This document shows positions 1 to 10,047 of a stretch of 64,000 bases of DNA, in pieces. The DNA is from Yoonia ponticola. GTDB taxonomy: Bacteria; Pseudomonadota; Alphaproteobacteria; Rhodobacterales; Rhodobacteraceae. The notes below the pieces were generated by a model, which worked only from the letters and a program-made list of their open reading frames with translations, searched no databases and was not told where the DNA came from. Each line of letters begins with the position of its first letter. The stretch's first letter is position 1. The position numbers and the translations under genes were made by a program. The DNA is taken from assembly GCF_014199395.1 (NCBI RefSeq), contig NZ_JACIJM010000003.1:62001-126000 (forward strand), written 5' to 3'.

Positions 1-401
1 GTATCCTGCCCGATCACCGCATCCGCGCCAATCACGCAGAACGGTCCAATCGTCACGTTCGCGCCGATCTTGGCGGCAGGATCAATCACCGCCGAGGGGT
101 GAATCCCCTGCCCGACCAATGGCTTATCCATCATTTGCGTGAGAACGGACATCGCCAACCGCGGGCGCGGCACAACAATCGCCGCCTGCAACCCCAAGGC
201 TTGCCAATCCGCATCGGCCCAGACAACTGCCGCTTGTGCGGCACTGGCCGTCAATGCATCGGCGTAGCGTTTCGACATTGCCAGCGCCAGATCATCCGGT
301 CCCGCCATGCTAGGCTCGGCCAACCCAGACACGACAACACCACCATCCCCAAGAACGTCAGCGCCCAATGCGCGCGCAATATCAGCTACGGTTTGTGTCA
401 T
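1..401 (-). CDS. lpxD: UDP-3-O-(3-hydroxymyristoyl)glucosamine N-acyltransferase, 3' end cut by window
   Basis: This is the N-terminal part of LpxD, which adds the second 3-hydroxyacyl chain to UDP-acylglucosamine in lipid A synthesis (cytoplasm). The start ATG is at 401, after a GGGGCAGGAC stretch. The first ~100 residues match the LpxD N-terminal domain. The left-handed beta-helix hexapeptides ([20 protein letters not shown]) begin near the cut edge. The gene runs off the left end, so the catalytic His and the C-terminus are not visible. It lies downstream of the L,D-transpeptidase gene on the same strand, 47 bases away. The function is known for the family and the assignment rests on the visible hexapeptide repeats. 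Confidence 0.9.
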   Translation of the reverse strand, partial: MTQTVADIARALGADVLGDGGVVVSGLAEPSMAGPDDLALAMSKRYADALTASAAQAAVVWADADWQALGLQAAIVVPRPRLAMSVLTQMMDKPLVGQGIHPSAVIDPAAKIGANVTIGPFCVIGADAVIGQD

Positions 402-448
402 CTTGTCCTGCCCCTTGGCCCACCATGTAGCGGGCCGTTCAGACAGAC

Positions 449-2065
449 TTAGCCTTGAACGCCGGGAACAGCCACCCCTTCGCGGGTCAGCGCGTTCCAG
501 ATTTTACGGTCGCGGTCATAGATATCGCGGCGGAATTCAAGCTGGCCGGAATTACTTGTGAACGCAGTCCGGTAGACCAGATGCACTGGCACAGGTTGCT
601 CTAGGTTCAAGCGCGACTCGTTGCCGGACCGCAGAAGCCGTTGGAACAGACCTTCGGGATCATCCGTTTGCGGCGTCAAAAGCGCATATGCAAAATCAAA
701 CGGGTCATTCAAGCGGATACAACCGTGGCTAAAGGCGCGAACTTCGCGGCCAAACAGGCTTTTGGCGGGCGTGTCGTGCAGGTAAATATTGTATTGGTTC
801 GGAAACATGAATTTCACGAGGCCAAGCGCATTCGAATTCGACGGAGGTTGCCGCATCGAGAACGGGAACGTCCGCGCCGTGTAGCGGTTGAAGTCGATGT
901 TGGACCGGTTCACAGTGCGGCCATTGCGATCTGTAATCAGCAATTGACCCGCAGCGCCCGGATTGCGCTGCATCTGCGGCAAGTACTCTTTGGTGACGAT
1001 TGAACGCGGAACGTACCAACTTGGATTGATGACCATATGGCTCATGACGTCGGAAAACTCTGGCGTCGCGCGGTCAGCCGGTGTGGCCCCAATTACGGAA
1101 CGGGTCGTGAAAGTCACCTCGCCGAAATCCACAATCTGCGCGGAATAATCCGCTAGGTTCACCCAGATATGGCGGTCGCCTTTGTCTTGGTTGAACCAAC
1201 GCTCACGCTCCATCGCGACAACGATAGACTGAAGCCGTTCACTGATCGGGCGGTTCAATTCTGCAATGGTGCTTGGGCCAGCGGTGCCGTCGACTTCTAG
1301 GCCGTGACCACGTTGAAACGCCTCTACGGCTGCTACGATCTGCGCATCATAAGACGCGGTGACAGAGCGATCCAGGTATCCCATCGCGACCAAACGGTTG
1401 CGCAATGCGATCACATCAGGTCCAGTTGATCCGACCTCAAGTTTCTCGGCATTGACGACTGGACCCCAACCGCCATTGGCTTGCAACGTCTCTAACCGCA
1501 GTTTCGCGGCGATCAAACGGGTGTATTCGGGTGAGCTGGGCGGCAATGACCGCAGGAATGTCGTCGGGTTGCTGTTGCGGAATTCGGCCAACAAATCGAG
1601 ACGCGGGGTATAGACAACTTCACGCACGATCAGCGGGTCTACGGATTTGGGGCGTAGGACGCCGGATTGCACATCGCGGGCGTATTGCAGGAATGTCTTA
1701 GTCAACAAAACTTCGATAGCGCCGAGTTCAGCTGGCGTGCGAGCAGACTGCATTTGAGCAATCAACGCGTCCACATCATAGCGATTGGTTGGCAGCCCGT
1801 GGTGGCCCGCGTTTTCCAAGGCAGACAGCAACGCATTGCGGTGGCCAACAGCAGAATCGCCGCTCCAGATGCCTTCAAAACTGCGCGCACGGTAGAATGC
1901 GGCAACATCTTCATCACGCGCAGCGGTTTCCGCGACAGCCTGACGAAATGCAGTGACCTGTGCGTGCGCCATCGGGGCAGCAACTGTTCCCGCCATTAAA
2001 GCCAGACCAGCAACTAAACTAAAACTGCGCAATTTTGCGCCAGCCACATTGACCAAATGACCCAT
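449..2065 (-). CDS. L,D-transpeptidase, YcbB (LdtD) type
   Basis: A periplasmic enzyme that forms 3-3 (meso-DAP to meso-DAP) crosslinks in peptidoglycan, judging by family. The order is an N-terminal signal/anchor segment ending near MAHAQ, a helical scaffold domain, a peptidoglycan-binding motif ([17 protein letters not shown]) and a YkuD catalytic domain with SHGCIRL (Cys near residue 449). The length of 538 aa is typical of the YcbB class. An in-frame TTG start lies at 2089, but the ATG at 2065 follows GGGGAATTCG and is preferred. It is divergent from the DUF882 gene at 2371, a pairing that resembles ycbB-ycbK in enterobacteria. Confidence 0.9.
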   Translation of the reverse strand: MGHLVNVAGAKLRSFSLVAGLALMAGTVAAPMAHAQVTAFRQAVAETAARDEDVAAFYRARSFEGIWSGDSAVGHRNALLSALENAGHHGLPTNRYDVDALIAQMQSARTPAELGAIEVLLTKTFLQYARDVQSGVLRPKSVDPLIVREVVYTPRLDLLAEFRNSNPTTFLRSLPPSSPEYTRLIAAKLRLETLQANGGWGPVVNAEKLEVGSTGPDVIALRNRLVAMGYLDRSVTASYDAQIVAAVEAFQRGHGLEVDGTAGPSTIAELNRPISERLQSIVVAMERERWFNQDKGDRHIWVNLADYSAQIVDFGEVTFTTRSVIGATPADRATPEFSDVMSHMVINPSWYVPRSIVTKEYLPQMQRNPGAAGQLLITDRNGRTVNRSNIDFNRYTARTFPFSMRQPPSNSNALGLVKFMFPNQYNIYLHDTPAKSLFGREVRAFSHGCIRLNDPFDFAYALLTPQTDDPEGLFQRLLRSGNESRLNLEQPVPVHLVYRTAFTSNSGQLEFRRDIYDRDRKIWNALTREGVAVPGVQG

Positions 2066-2370
2066 CGAATTCCCCAAAACGTTTATCAAAAGCAGTACCT
2101 TGCACGAGTAAACACAATATATAGTGGGTGTCTAATCACGCTTAGAACAGCACGGCACGCCCACCAATAGCCTGTGCCTCAACCGCAACAGTTCCATATT
2201 ACCGTGTATAATTGGCCGATTTTCGCCGATTTTGGGTTTGTTAACCCTGTCTTGCTACAAAGCACTTGGTTGGGTGCCGGGATTGTGACATGTATTGCGA
2301 GCAACTGGGGGAACAGTGCATCGTTGGCGAAAAGCCAACACAGATCGAGCGACGGGACAGGCGCATAGAT
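2066..2370. other. Divergent intergenic region, ldt / DUF882
   Basis: These 305 bases separate two divergently transcribed cell-wall genes and must hold both promoters. The stretch is AT-rich around 2110-2145 and 2190-2240 (for example ACACAATATATAG and CCGTGTATAATTGG, the latter with a good TATAAT-like -10). No coding sequence or RNA gene is convincing here. In-frame codons upstream of 2371 exist but lack a ribosome-binding site. Confidence 0.4.
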
Positions 2371-2940
2371 ATGACTAAATTAACAACCTCGGGGATGACC
2401 CGGCGTGGCGTGTTAGGCGCATTTGCAGCAACAGCTGTAGCAGCGGCACCCACCTATTCCAATGCAGCAGGCTTTTTACGCGGTGGTGGCGATGTCCGCC
2501 GACTACGTATGTATTCAGGCCGTACCGGTGAACGTATGGATACGATTTACTGGATCGAAGGCCAGTACATCGGCGAAGCCCTTGCTGAAATTAACACGTT
2601 CATGCGTGATTGGCGGAATAACAAAACCATCAACATCGACGTGCGGAACGTAGACATCATGGCCGCGTCATTGCGTCTGTTGGATGTAAACGAACCCTAC
2701 ATGTTGTTGTCGGGCTACCGTTCACCAGAAACCAACGCGATGCTGCGCAGCCGTTCATCCGGCGTTGCGCGCAACTCACTTCACATTCAAGGCCAAGCGG
2801 CTGACCTGCGGTTGGAAAGCCGTTCAACCGCGCAAGTCTCTAACGCGGCACGGTCTTGTGCGGCTGGTGGCGTTGGCCGTTATTCCGGTTCAAACTTCGT
2901 CCACATGGATTGTGGTCCAGTCCGGTCTTGGGGCGGTTAA
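2371..2940 (+). CDS. DUF882 / peptidase M15 family murein endopeptidase (YcbK/MepK-like), Tat-exported
   Basis: A 189-aa periplasmic protein that probably cuts peptidoglycan crosslinks. The N-terminus carries a twin-arginine signal (MTRRGVLGAF, then an Ala-rich segment). The M15-like zinc site is visible as H138-x6-D145 (HIQGQAAD) with a later His in FVHMDCG (H178). The family includes E. coli MepK (YcbK), which cleaves 3-3 links of the kind made by the divergent neighbour, so the two may act as maker and cutter. I chose ATG 2371 because the signal peptide starts there; the frame stays open upstream to 2266 but that part looks non-coding. Confidence 0.88.
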   Translation: MTKLTTSGMTRRGVLGAFAATAVAAAPTYSNAAGFLRGGGDVRRLRMYSGRTGERMDTIYWIEGQYIGEALAEINTFMRDWRNNKTINIDVRNVDIMAASLRLLDVNEPYMLLSGYRSPETNAMLRSRSSGVARNSLHIQGQAADLRLESRSTAQVSNAARSCAAGGVGRYSGSNFVHMDCGPVRSWGG

Positions 2941-2968
2941 CCTTTCTTAAGAAACAGACCGATTAAAA

Positions 2969-3012
2969 TGGCCTGATTGTCCGCAAGATGCGCGATAATC
3001 GGGCCTTTTTTA
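2969..3012 (+). terminator. Rho-independent terminator after DUF882 gene
   Basis: The stem GGCCTGATTGTC / GATAATCGGGCC (two wobble or mismatch positions) is followed by TTTTTT at 3006-3011. It lies 29 bases after the stop of the DUF882 gene and before the peroxidase gene. Confidence 0.75.
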
Positions 3013-3073
3013 TGTTTTATCTACCTTTGAGCATTCACAGAATCGTGAGACTAAGGACAAGTGTTAACAAGTT

Positions 3074-5710
3074 GTGACCTGTCCCATGCCCTTTGTTGTG
3101 AATAAAGACCCGCTTATCCGCCTGACCGACCCGAACTACGCTGATGGTGTAGGCTCCGTGGTCCAAGGCACCGATCCCGTCGATATTTCGGCCACGCTGT
3201 TCGATCAGGACGGCGACATGCCGAACACTGCGGGGCTGAGCAATATGTTCGTCGCATGGGGTCAGTTTCTGGACCACGACATTACGCTCTCGCTGGAAAA
3301 CCACGCCGAACTTCTGACGGCCGACGGGCTCGTCGCACCTTTGGAGAGGTCCGAATACGTCATCGGCGAGGATGGCGCACGGGTGCCGACAAATGCGTTG
3401 ACGTGGCAGATTGATGGCAGCCAAATTTACGGGTCATCATCCGAGCGGACCAATGATCTACGTAGTTTCGAGGGCGGCAAATTGCGGATGTCGGACGACC
3501 CCACCTCTGACAAAGGGTTAATGCCGACAGCCGACCCTGACAGCTTTATGGCGGGCGACATCACCTCTGACGATCCGGTATTTTTGTCTGGCGACATTCG
3601 CGCCAACGAAAACCCAGCGCTTGCATCCGTGCACACCGTCATGGCCCGCGAACACAATTATTGGGCTGAACGGCTGGCCGAAGCGCATCCCGATTGGACC
3701 GACGACCAATTGTTCGACAGCGCCCGACAGATCGTTTCTTATGAAGTGCAATCAATCACTTATAACGAATGGCTGCCGCATCTGCTAGGCGACGCTGTGG
3801 GCGACGACACAGGCTACGATCCCGATGTGAACGGTCAAATATCGGTCGAATTTTCCACTGCCGCATTCCGGTTCGGCCACACGATGGTGTCCAGCACCCT
3901 GCCCCGTATCAACGACGATGGCAGCGATACCGACGAAGGCGATCTAGCGATCATGGATGCGTTCTTTAACGCTGAGCCACTAAAATCAGGTGATCTGGAC
4001 GCGATTTTGCGCGGGCAATTAACTAGTTCTGCGCAAGAATTCGATACCAAGGTCGTGGATGATCTGAACTTTTTCCTCTCATCGCCCGCTGGCGTATCCG
4101 GCTTTAGCCTTGTCGCGTTGAACCTGTTGCGCGGCCAAGATCACGGTTTGCAAAGCTACGTGGACACGCGCGCCGCGCTGTTGGGCGATATTGATCCGGA
4201 CACCCTAGACCCGCTTGATTTCTCGATCATCACCAGCGATCCCGCGCAGCAGGCAGCGCTCGCCGAAGTTTACGACACCGTGCATGACGTCGATCTTTGG
4301 GTTGGCGGTTTGGCCGAAGACCCGATTGGCGACACGCAATTCGGCCCGATGTTCACCTACATCGTGAGCGATCAATTCACGCGGATCAGGGCTGCCGACC
4401 CCGAATTCGGCCAGCTCGATCCGGCCATTGGCGCTGATATCATCGCCGAGGTGAAAAGCAGCGGATTGAACGACATCATCATGCGGACCACAGGTGTCGA
4501 TGCGGTGCAGGACGACCCGTTTATAGCAACGCCGATGAACTTGGACGATGCCGACGCGCCCGAAAAGACGGTGTTCGACGACGACTTTGATCTGGTATCG
4601 CAACACATCGTTAGCGACGTGGAAACAGGTGCTGGGAATGACAGCATCACAATCCGCGGTGGCACGATTGTTGATGGTGACGTGCATCTTGGCAGCGGCG
4701 ACGATGATTTCACGCAAACCAGCGGCACCGTCACAGGTGATGTGCGCTTGGGCAGCGGCGACGACACGGCTTATCTCGGTAGCGATGGCGAGATTCTGGG
4801 CGATCTGTTTGGCGGCAGCGGGAATGACACGATCACCGTTGACGACTTTGCCACTATCGCACGTATTCGCGCTGGCGCGGGGGACGATACGGTCGAGATT
4901 GGTGAAAATACCAGCACGCCGCATGTGCAATTGGGCAGTGGCGATGACGTTGTTACGGTGAACGCAGGCGCGGATATCGACATTATCAAAGGCGGCAGCG
5001 GCACCGATACGCTGGACGTCAAAGGCAGCCGTTTCCGTGTGGATTACAAAGACGGCAATCCTGACACGCATGACGGCGAGATCGTGTATCTAGATGCTAA
5101 CGGCGTTGAGACTGGTGACAGCTTCGCCTTTCAAAGTGTTGAAAACGTGACATGTTTCACCGGTGGATCTTTGATCCTGACGCCCGATGGTGACAAACCT
5201 ATCGAGACGTTACAGGTCGGTGATGCGGTCATCACACGCGATCATGGCGCACAAGCGATCCGCTGGATTGGCACCACGACTGTCGCGGCCCACGGCGATC
5301 TTGCCCCGATTTCATTCGCTGAAAATGCGCTTGGCACACATGCTGCTTTTGACGTGTCGCCGCAGCACCGGATGTTGCTGTCAGGCTGGCGTTGCGAATT
5401 GGCAAGCGGCACAAAAGAGGCGCTCGCGCCTGCGAAACACTTGATCAATGACACCACAATTCGCCAAATAGACCGCGACCGCGTGACCTATATCCATCTC
5501 GCGTTTGACCAGCACGAGGTTATTTGCGGCAACGGCGCATGGTCGGAAAGTTTCCACCCCGGATCAATGGCGCTCGACACGTTATCCGCCGCCACCCGCG
5601 CCGAATTGTTCCGATTGTTCCCGCAGGTCGCCGTGAACCCGATCAACTATGGCCCGTCTGCCCGCCCGCAAATGAAATTCCACGAAGCGCGGATGATCCT
5701 GCCGTCTTAA
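3074..5710 (+). CDS. Secreted animal-type heme peroxidase with RTX-like repeats and C-terminal Hint domain
   Basis: An 878-aa mosaic protein. Residues ~15-490 are an animal-type (peroxidasin-like) heme peroxidase with distal His in GQFLDHD (H68), MAREHN, and proximal His in FRFGHTM (H269). Residues ~515-650 hold glycine/aspartate repeats of the GSGDD type, expected to bind calcium. From residue 694 a Hint domain begins (CFTGGSLILTPDGD, GDAVITRDHG, SPQHRMLL), a fold that can self-cleave at its first Cys. There is no N-terminal signal peptide, so type I secretion is likely but no exporter is in the window. The start is uncertain: GTG 3074 or ATG 3086, as an in-frame stop lies at 3065. The N-terminus is shorter than in typical family members. 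Domains are seen; the secretion route is inferred. Confidence 0.88.
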   Translation: MTCPMPFVVNKDPLIRLTDPNYADGVGSVVQGTDPVDISATLFDQDGDMPNTAGLSNMFVAWGQFLDHDITLSLENHAELLTADGLVAPLERSEYVIGEDGARVPTNALTWQIDGSQIYGSSSERTNDLRSFEGGKLRMSDDPTSDKGLMPTADPDSFMAGDITSDDPVFLSGDIRANENPALASVHTVMAREHNYWAERLAEAHPDWTDDQLFDSARQIVSYEVQSITYNEWLPHLLGDAVGDDTGYDPDVNGQISVEFSTAAFRFGHTMVSSTLPRINDDGSDTDEGDLAIMDAFFNAEPLKSGDLDAILRGQLTSSAQEFDTKVVDDLNFFLSSPAGVSGFSLVALNLLRGQDHGLQSYVDTRAALLGDIDPDTLDPLDFSIITSDPAQQAALAEVYDTVHDVDLWVGGLAEDPIGDTQFGPMFTYIVSDQFTRIRAADPEFGQLDPAIGADIIAEVKSSGLNDIIMRTTGVDAVQDDPFIATPMNLDDADAPEKTVFDDDFDLVSQHIVSDVETGAGNDSITIRGGTIVDGDVHLGSGDDDFTQTSGTVTGDVRLGSGDDTAYLGSDGEILGDLFGGSGNDTITVDDFATIARIRAGAGDDTVEIGENTSTPHVQLGSGDDVVTVNAGADIDIIKGGSGTDTLDVKGSRFRVDYKDGNPDTHDGEIVYLDANGVETGDSFAFQSVENVTCFTGGSLILTPDGDKPIETLQVGDAVITRDHGAQAIRWIGTTTVAAHGDLAPISFAENALGTHAAFDVSPQHRMLLSGWRCELASGTKEALAPAKHLINDTTIRQIDRDRVTYIHLAFDQHEVICGNGAWSESFHPGSMALDTLSAATRAELFRLFPQVAVNPINYGPSARPQMKFHEARMILPS
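4640..5010 (+). repeat. RTX-like glycine/aspartate repeats inside the peroxidase gene
   Basis: Repeated units of the form (L/G/A)-G-(S/A)-G-(D/N)-D, including GSGDDDF, GSGDDTA, GSGNDT, GAGDDTV, GSGDDVV and GSGTDT, spaced by about 17-22 residues. The spacing is looser than the classical nonapeptide RTX block and resembles a beta-solenoid or beta-roll linker between the enzyme and the Hint domain. Confidence 0.75.
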
Positions 5711-5748
5711 ACTGTTGCCAAACAGGTCGCAGCTTTGCACGATGAGGC

Positions 5749-6399
5749 ATGAAAATCCTTGGCCCTATCGCCGCATTTATGATCGCCGCAGCGCCTGCGT
5801 TTGCCTGTGATACGGCGTTGGTGCTGTCGATTGACGTATCAAATTCCGTCGATCCGGCAGAGTACCGATTGCAAGTGGACGGCATGGCGGACGCACTGCT
5901 GGACCCCGAAATCGTCGATGCAATGGTCGCAGGCTACGTGGCAATCGCGGTGATGCAATGGTCAGGCCAAGATCGCCAAGAGACCAGCATCGCGTGGCGA
6001 CAAATTCGCTCGGCTCTGGACGCCGAACGCCTGTCAGTCGATGCCCGCCTTATTCCGCGCGCCTTTGTGTTGTCCGACACCGCCCCCGCCGAAGCGATGT
6101 ATTACGCCGTTGACCTGTTCCACAGCGCCCCCGATTGCAAACGCCGCGTGATCGATATTTCGGGCGACGGTACGGCAAATGCTGGTGCTGACCCTGCCCG
6201 CGCCCGTCAATTCGCACAGCGCAACGGCATCACTATCAACGGCATCGCGATTGAATCGATGGGCGTCGCGATCACGTCCTTTTTCCAGCGTCAAATCATC
6301 ACCCGCGACGGATTCGTGATCACGGCTCGCACGCACCGCGAATATCCTGATGCGATCCGGCGCAAGATCATCCGCGAATTGAGCCAAGCCCTAGGTTGA
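5749..6399 (+). CDS. DUF1194 family secreted protein with von Willebrand factor A-like fold
   Basis: A 216-aa protein with a clear signal peptide (MKILGPIAAFMIAAAPAFAC). The mature part shows a MIDAS-like DVSNSVD motif near residues 28-34 and DISGDGTANAG near 140-150, both typical of DUF1194, a VWA-related family common in Rhodobacterales. The role is unknown; VWA folds usually bind metal and a partner protein. It starts 38 bases after the peroxidase gene with only a weak AGG near the ATG, so co-transcription with the peroxidase is possible but not shown. Confidence 0.85.
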   Translation: MKILGPIAAFMIAAAPAFACDTALVLSIDVSNSVDPAEYRLQVDGMADALLDPEIVDAMVAGYVAIAVMQWSGQDRQETSIAWRQIRSALDAERLSVDARLIPRAFVLSDTAPAEAMYYAVDLFHSAPDCKRRVIDISGDGTANAGADPARARQFAQRNGITINGIAIESMGVAITSFFQRQIITRDGFVITARTHREYPDAIRRKIIRELSQALG

Positions 6400-6464
6400 C
6401 GCGATCAGCAGGACACGGCACTTATCCACCTAAATCTTTTGTTCACTGACATTTCAGGCCCGTG

Positions 6465-7703
6465 ATGACCCCAACCTACACCGAGTTGACCCGCGTGTTT
6501 GGCCGCATCGGCCTGTTATCTTTTGGCGGTCCCGCCGCCCAGATCGCACTGATGCATAAATCATTGGTCGAAGAACGCGATTGGCTGACCGAAGACCAAT
6601 TCCTACGCGCCTTGTCGTTCTGCATGCTACTACCCGGCCCCGAAGCGATGCAATTGGCGACCTACGCAGGTTGGCGTAAACGCGGCATCATCGGCGGGCT
6701 GCTCGGCGGCGGATTATTCGTGCTTCCCGGTGCGATTGTGATCATGGCGCTGGCCCTGCTTTACGGGGCATACGGGTCGCTGCCATTGGTCCAAGCCGTT
6801 TTCCTTGGCGTGAAAGCAACCGTCGTGATCATTGTGATTGAGGCCCTGATCAAGGTTTCAAAACGGGCGCTGAAAACGAAACTGTCAGGATGGCTCGCTG
6901 CGTTCGCCTTTGTCGCATTGTTCTTTTTCGCGCTGCCGTTTCCTCTGGTCATCGCTATCGCAGCGATCATCGGCGGGCTATCCACATCGGCCCAAACGAC
7001 CCCGACCACCACAAAATTTCCATGGCGCAAAAGCACCAGCATCGTCGTGATCGGTTGCCTGCTTTGGGCGGCCCCCTTTGCATTTATCACCCATCCGATT
7101 CTTGCGGACATCGGCGCGTTTTTCGCGTGGCTTGCAGTGGTGACGTTCGGCGGTGCTTACGCGGTGCTGGCCTATATGACCCAAGCCGTCGTGGGTGATT
7201 TTGGCTGGCTGACCACGGCGCAAATGATGGACGCGCTTGGCCTCGCAGAAACCACCCCTGGCCCGCTGATCCTTGTCACGCAATTCGTCGGCATGATCGC
7301 GGCGGTGCAGGAAGGCGGCACCGCACTTGCGCTGATCGCGGGCGCGTTAACCTTGTGGGTCACGTTTGTCCCCTGCTTCATCTGGATTTTCGCGGGCGCG
7401 CCGTTGATCGACTGGCTAGAGCAACAACCAAGGCTGAACGCAGCACTCGCCGCGATCACCGCCGCTGTTGTTGGCGTCATTGCAAACCTATCGGTCTGGT
7501 TTGCCCTGCATGTATTTTTTCAAACCGTTACGCCATTTTCTGCCGGCCCGATAACCAGCCTTTTACCGGACCTGAGCACGGTGCAACCCGTGGCTGTGGC
7601 CCTTGCTATATTGGCTGGATATCTGCTTTTGATCCGTCACCTAAACCTACTTTGGGTGCTATTCATCTGTGCGACAATCAGTGCCGTGGTCGCAATGATC
7701 TGA
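6465..7703 (+). CDS. chrA: Chromate efflux transporter, CHR family
   Basis: A long-chain CHR protein of 412 aa with about ten to twelve membrane segments in two homologous halves. The first half has the family signature GLLSFGGPAAQIALMH, and the second half has the matching VVTFGGAYAVLAYMTQ and GLAETTPGPLIL. By family it expels chromate from the cytoplasm by proton-linked antiport; sulfate or related anions are possible. GTG at 6462 directly precedes ATG 6465; I use the ATG. It appears to stand alone between the DUF1194 gene and sspB. Confidence 0.9.
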   Translation: MTPTYTELTRVFGRIGLLSFGGPAAQIALMHKSLVEERDWLTEDQFLRALSFCMLLPGPEAMQLATYAGWRKRGIIGGLLGGGLFVLPGAIVIMALALLYGAYGSLPLVQAVFLGVKATVVIIVIEALIKVSKRALKTKLSGWLAAFAFVALFFFALPFPLVIAIAAIIGGLSTSAQTTPTTTKFPWRKSTSIVVIGCLLWAAPFAFITHPILADIGAFFAWLAVVTFGGAYAVLAYMTQAVVGDFGWLTTAQMMDALGLAETTPGPLILVTQFVGMIAAVQEGGTALALIAGALTLWVTFVPCFIWIFAGAPLIDWLEQQPRLNAALAAITAAVVGVIANLSVWFALHVFFQTVTPFSAGPITSLLPDLSTVQPVAVALAILAGYLLLIRHLNLLWVLFICATISAVVAMI

Positions 7704-7785
7704 CTGGATCGCAGGCCACCCCTTTCATCCCACTTCGAATCCCGTATGCTGGATGCAACATTATGACACAAAGGACGCGACACCC

Positions 7786-8310
7786 GTGACCCGTACTCCT
7801 GCTTCACGCACCATTGACTATGGAAACCTGATGCACCGGGCCATGCGTGGCCTGATCCAACAAGTTCTGACTGACATTGCCGAAAACGGCCTGCCGGGGG
7901 ACCACCACTTTTTCATCACCTTCGACACGATGCACCCCGATGTAGAAATCGCGGATTGGCTATCGGATCGTTATCCGGGTGAAATGACCGTCGTGATTCA
8001 GCATTGGTTCGACAACCTCGACGTCACCGACGAAGGCTTTAGCATCACCCTTAACTTTGGCGAAAATCCAGAGCCGCTGTATATTCCGTATGACAGCATC
8101 CAGACCTTTGTTGATCCATCCGTCGAATTTGGGCTGCGGTTTGAAACCCAGTCCGAAGAGGAAGATGATGACGACGATGCCGATGACACGGATAACATCG
8201 ACACCATTCCAGAGGCCCCGATGCAAGAAATGGTCGAGCCCGAAAAAGATGATCCGGCCACCGAACGCAAAGACGCTGATGTCGTCAGCCTAGATCAATT
8301 CCGTAAATAA
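7786..8310 (+). CDS. sspB: ClpXP adaptor SspB, alphaproteobacterial type
   Basis: SspB delivers ssrA-tagged and other substrates to the ClpXP protease in the cytoplasm. The N-terminal substrate-binding fold (DYGNLMHRAMRGLIQQ to about residue 125) is followed by an acidic linker of Glu/Asp residues. The C-terminal tail VVSLDQFRK is the ClpX-binding XB motif. GTG 7786 follows AAGGA at a good distance and puts the conserved fold close to the N-terminus; ATG 7753 is an in-frame alternative adding 11 residues. The next gene is fumC. Confidence 0.85.
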   Translation: MTRTPASRTIDYGNLMHRAMRGLIQQVLTDIAENGLPGDHHFFITFDTMHPDVEIADWLSDRYPGEMTVVIQHWFDNLDVTDEGFSITLNFGENPEPLYIPYDSIQTFVDPSVEFGLRFETQSEEEDDDDDADDTDNIDTIPEAPMQEMVEPEKDDPATERKDADVVSLDQFRK

Positions 8311-8388
8311 TAGCTTTCAGGCTTGCCGAGGGTCGCTTTGCGGCCTAATCGGTATACAACCGCATACTTTACATTATTGGAGCGTCCC

Positions 8389-9780
8389 ATGACTGCCACC
8401 CGTACTGAATCCGACAGCTTTGGCCCATTGGAGGTCCAAGCGGACCGGTATTGGGGCGCGCAAACACAGCGTTCGATCATGAACTTTCCGATTGGCTGGG
8501 AAAAACAGCCCGTCGCCATCGTCCGCGCATTGGGCGTGATCAAACAAGCCTGCGCCACTGCAAACAAAGCACGCGGCAAGCTCGATGCGAAAATCGCCGA
8601 CGCGATTGTAGACGCCGCATCCGAAGTGGTCGCAGGCAAACTCGACGATCACTTCCCGCTGGTCGTCTGGCAAACAGGCTCTGGCACACAATCAAACATG
8701 AACGCCAACGAAGTCATCTCAAACCGCGCAATTGAAATGCTTGGCGGCACAATCGGCTCCAAAGATCCGGTGCACCCCAACGATCACTGCAACATGGGCC
8801 AGTCGTCAAACGACACATTCCCCACAGCAATGCACATCGCCGTCGCGACCACAGCGCACGACGTTTTGCTGCCAGGTTTGGCCAAATTGCACGCCGCACT
8901 TGAGCAAAAACAAAAAGAATTCGACCACATCATCAAGATCGGTCGGACCCACACAATGGACGCCACGCCGCTGACATTGGGCCAAGAATTCTCGGGCTAC
9001 GTACATCAGGTCGCCATGGGCATCCGCCGGATTAAACAAGCGTTGCCAGCGATTTACGAACTCGCGCAAGGCGGTACAGCTGTCGGCACCGGCCTGAACA
9101 CACCTGTTGGCTGGGGCGAAACTGTCGCGGCCGAAATGGCTGAAATCACCGGCCTGCCCTTTATCACAGCACCCAATAAGTTCGAGGCGCTTGCAGGTCA
9201 CGATGCGCTTGTTGAAATGTCCGGCGCTTTGAAAACTGTCGCTGCCAGCCTCTACAAAATTGCCGCCGACATTCGCATGCTGGGGTCAGGCCCGCGCTGC
9301 GGCTTGGGCGAGTTGATGTTGCCAGAAAATGAGCCCGGTTCATCCATCATGCCCGGCAAAGTGAACCCGACACAGGTCGAAGCTATCACCCAAGTCTGCG
9401 CCCATGTCATGGGCAACGACGCGGCTGTCGGTTTCGCCGGATCGCAAGGTCACTTTGAATTGAACGTGATGAAGCCGATGATGGCCTATAACGTGTTGCA
9501 ATCAATGCAGCTTATCGGTGACGCATCCAGCGCCTTTACCGATAACTGCGTGTTGGGTATCACTGCAAATGAAGAGCGGATCGAAAAACTGATGCGGGAA
9601 TCGCTGATGTTGGTCACGGCATTGGCCCCGACTATCGGCTACGACAACGCAACAACGGTTGCGAAAACGGCGCACAAAAACGGGACCACGTTGAAGGAAG
9701 AAGCCATCGCGCTTGGTTTCGTCGATGAAGAAACCTTTGAAAAAGTCGTGCGCCCAGAAGATATGATCGGGCCGAAATAA
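8389..9780 (+). CDS. fumC: Fumarate hydratase class II
   Basis: A TCA-cycle enzyme interconverting fumarate and L-malate; an oxygen-stable homotetramer in the family. The length of 463 aa is normal. Visible signatures include [13 protein letters not shown], the catalytic loop [13 protein letters not shown] and [16 protein letters not shown] 8389 follows TTGGAGCG and gives the usual N-terminus; an upstream in-frame start at 8323 adds 22 unsupported residues. It is followed by a hairpin at 9816 and by the small DUF4169 and RHH genes. Confidence 0.96.
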   Translation: MTATRTESDSFGPLEVQADRYWGAQTQRSIMNFPIGWEKQPVAIVRALGVIKQACATANKARGKLDAKIADAIVDAASEVVAGKLDDHFPLVVWQTGSGTQSNMNANEVISNRAIEMLGGTIGSKDPVHPNDHCNMGQSSNDTFPTAMHIAVATTAHDVLLPGLAKLHAALEQKQKEFDHIIKIGRTHTMDATPLTLGQEFSGYVHQVAMGIRRIKQALPAIYELAQGGTAVGTGLNTPVGWGETVAAEMAEITGLPFITAPNKFEALAGHDALVEMSGALKTVAASLYKIAADIRMLGSGPRCGLGELMLPENEPGSSIMPGKVNPTQVEAITQVCAHVMGNDAAVGFAGSQGHFELNVMKPMMAYNVLQSMQLIGDASSAFTDNCVLGITANEERIEKLMRESLMLVTALAPTIGYDNATTVAKTAHKNGTTLKEEAIALGFVDEETFEKVVRPEDMIGPK

Positions 9781-9815
9781 ACGGCTTGCGGCAATACGAC
9801 CGCACTGTCATCTCT

Positions 9816-9853
9816 GAACGCGCGTCCCTGATTTTAGGGGCGCGCGTTCTTAC
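9816..9853. terminator. Hairpin after fumC
   Basis: GAACGCGCGTCCCT / AGGGGCGCGCGTTC form a 14-bp stem (one G-U pair) with a 6-base loop at 9830-9835. It is followed only by TTACTTT, so it may be an attenuator or mRNA-stabilising hairpin between fumC and the small downstream genes rather than a full terminator. Confidence 0.55.
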
Positions 9854-9867
9854 TTTGGGGCACCATC

Positions 9868-10047
9868 ATGACGATACCGATTAACCTGAACAAAGCTCGC
9901 AAGGCTAAAGCGCGTACCGGCGACAAAGCACAATCAGATGCCAATTCCACCAAATTTGGCCGGACGAAGGCGCAGCGTCTGTTGGAAGTTACCCAATCAA
10001 AACAGGCCTCTGCGCGGCTCGACGCGTTGAAATTCGATGACGACTGA
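9868..10047 (+). CDS. Small DUF4169 family protein
   Basis: A 59-residue, highly basic and Ala/Lys-rich protein (MTIPINLNKARKAKAR... ending LKFDDD) matching the DUF4169 pattern seen next to fumC in Rhodobacterales. It has no signal peptide or membrane segment; function unknown. Its last 11 bases overlap the start of the ribbon-helix-helix gene in another frame, implying translational coupling. Confidence 0.75.
   Translation: MTIPINLNKARKAKARTGDKAQSDANSTKFGRTKAQRLLEVTQSKQASARLDALKFDDD

Noticed and set aside
4205-5071. Long minus-strand open frame opposite the peroxidase repeats
   Set aside because: It mirrors the biased codons of the Gly/Asp repeats on the coding strand; no ribosome-binding site and no known domain.
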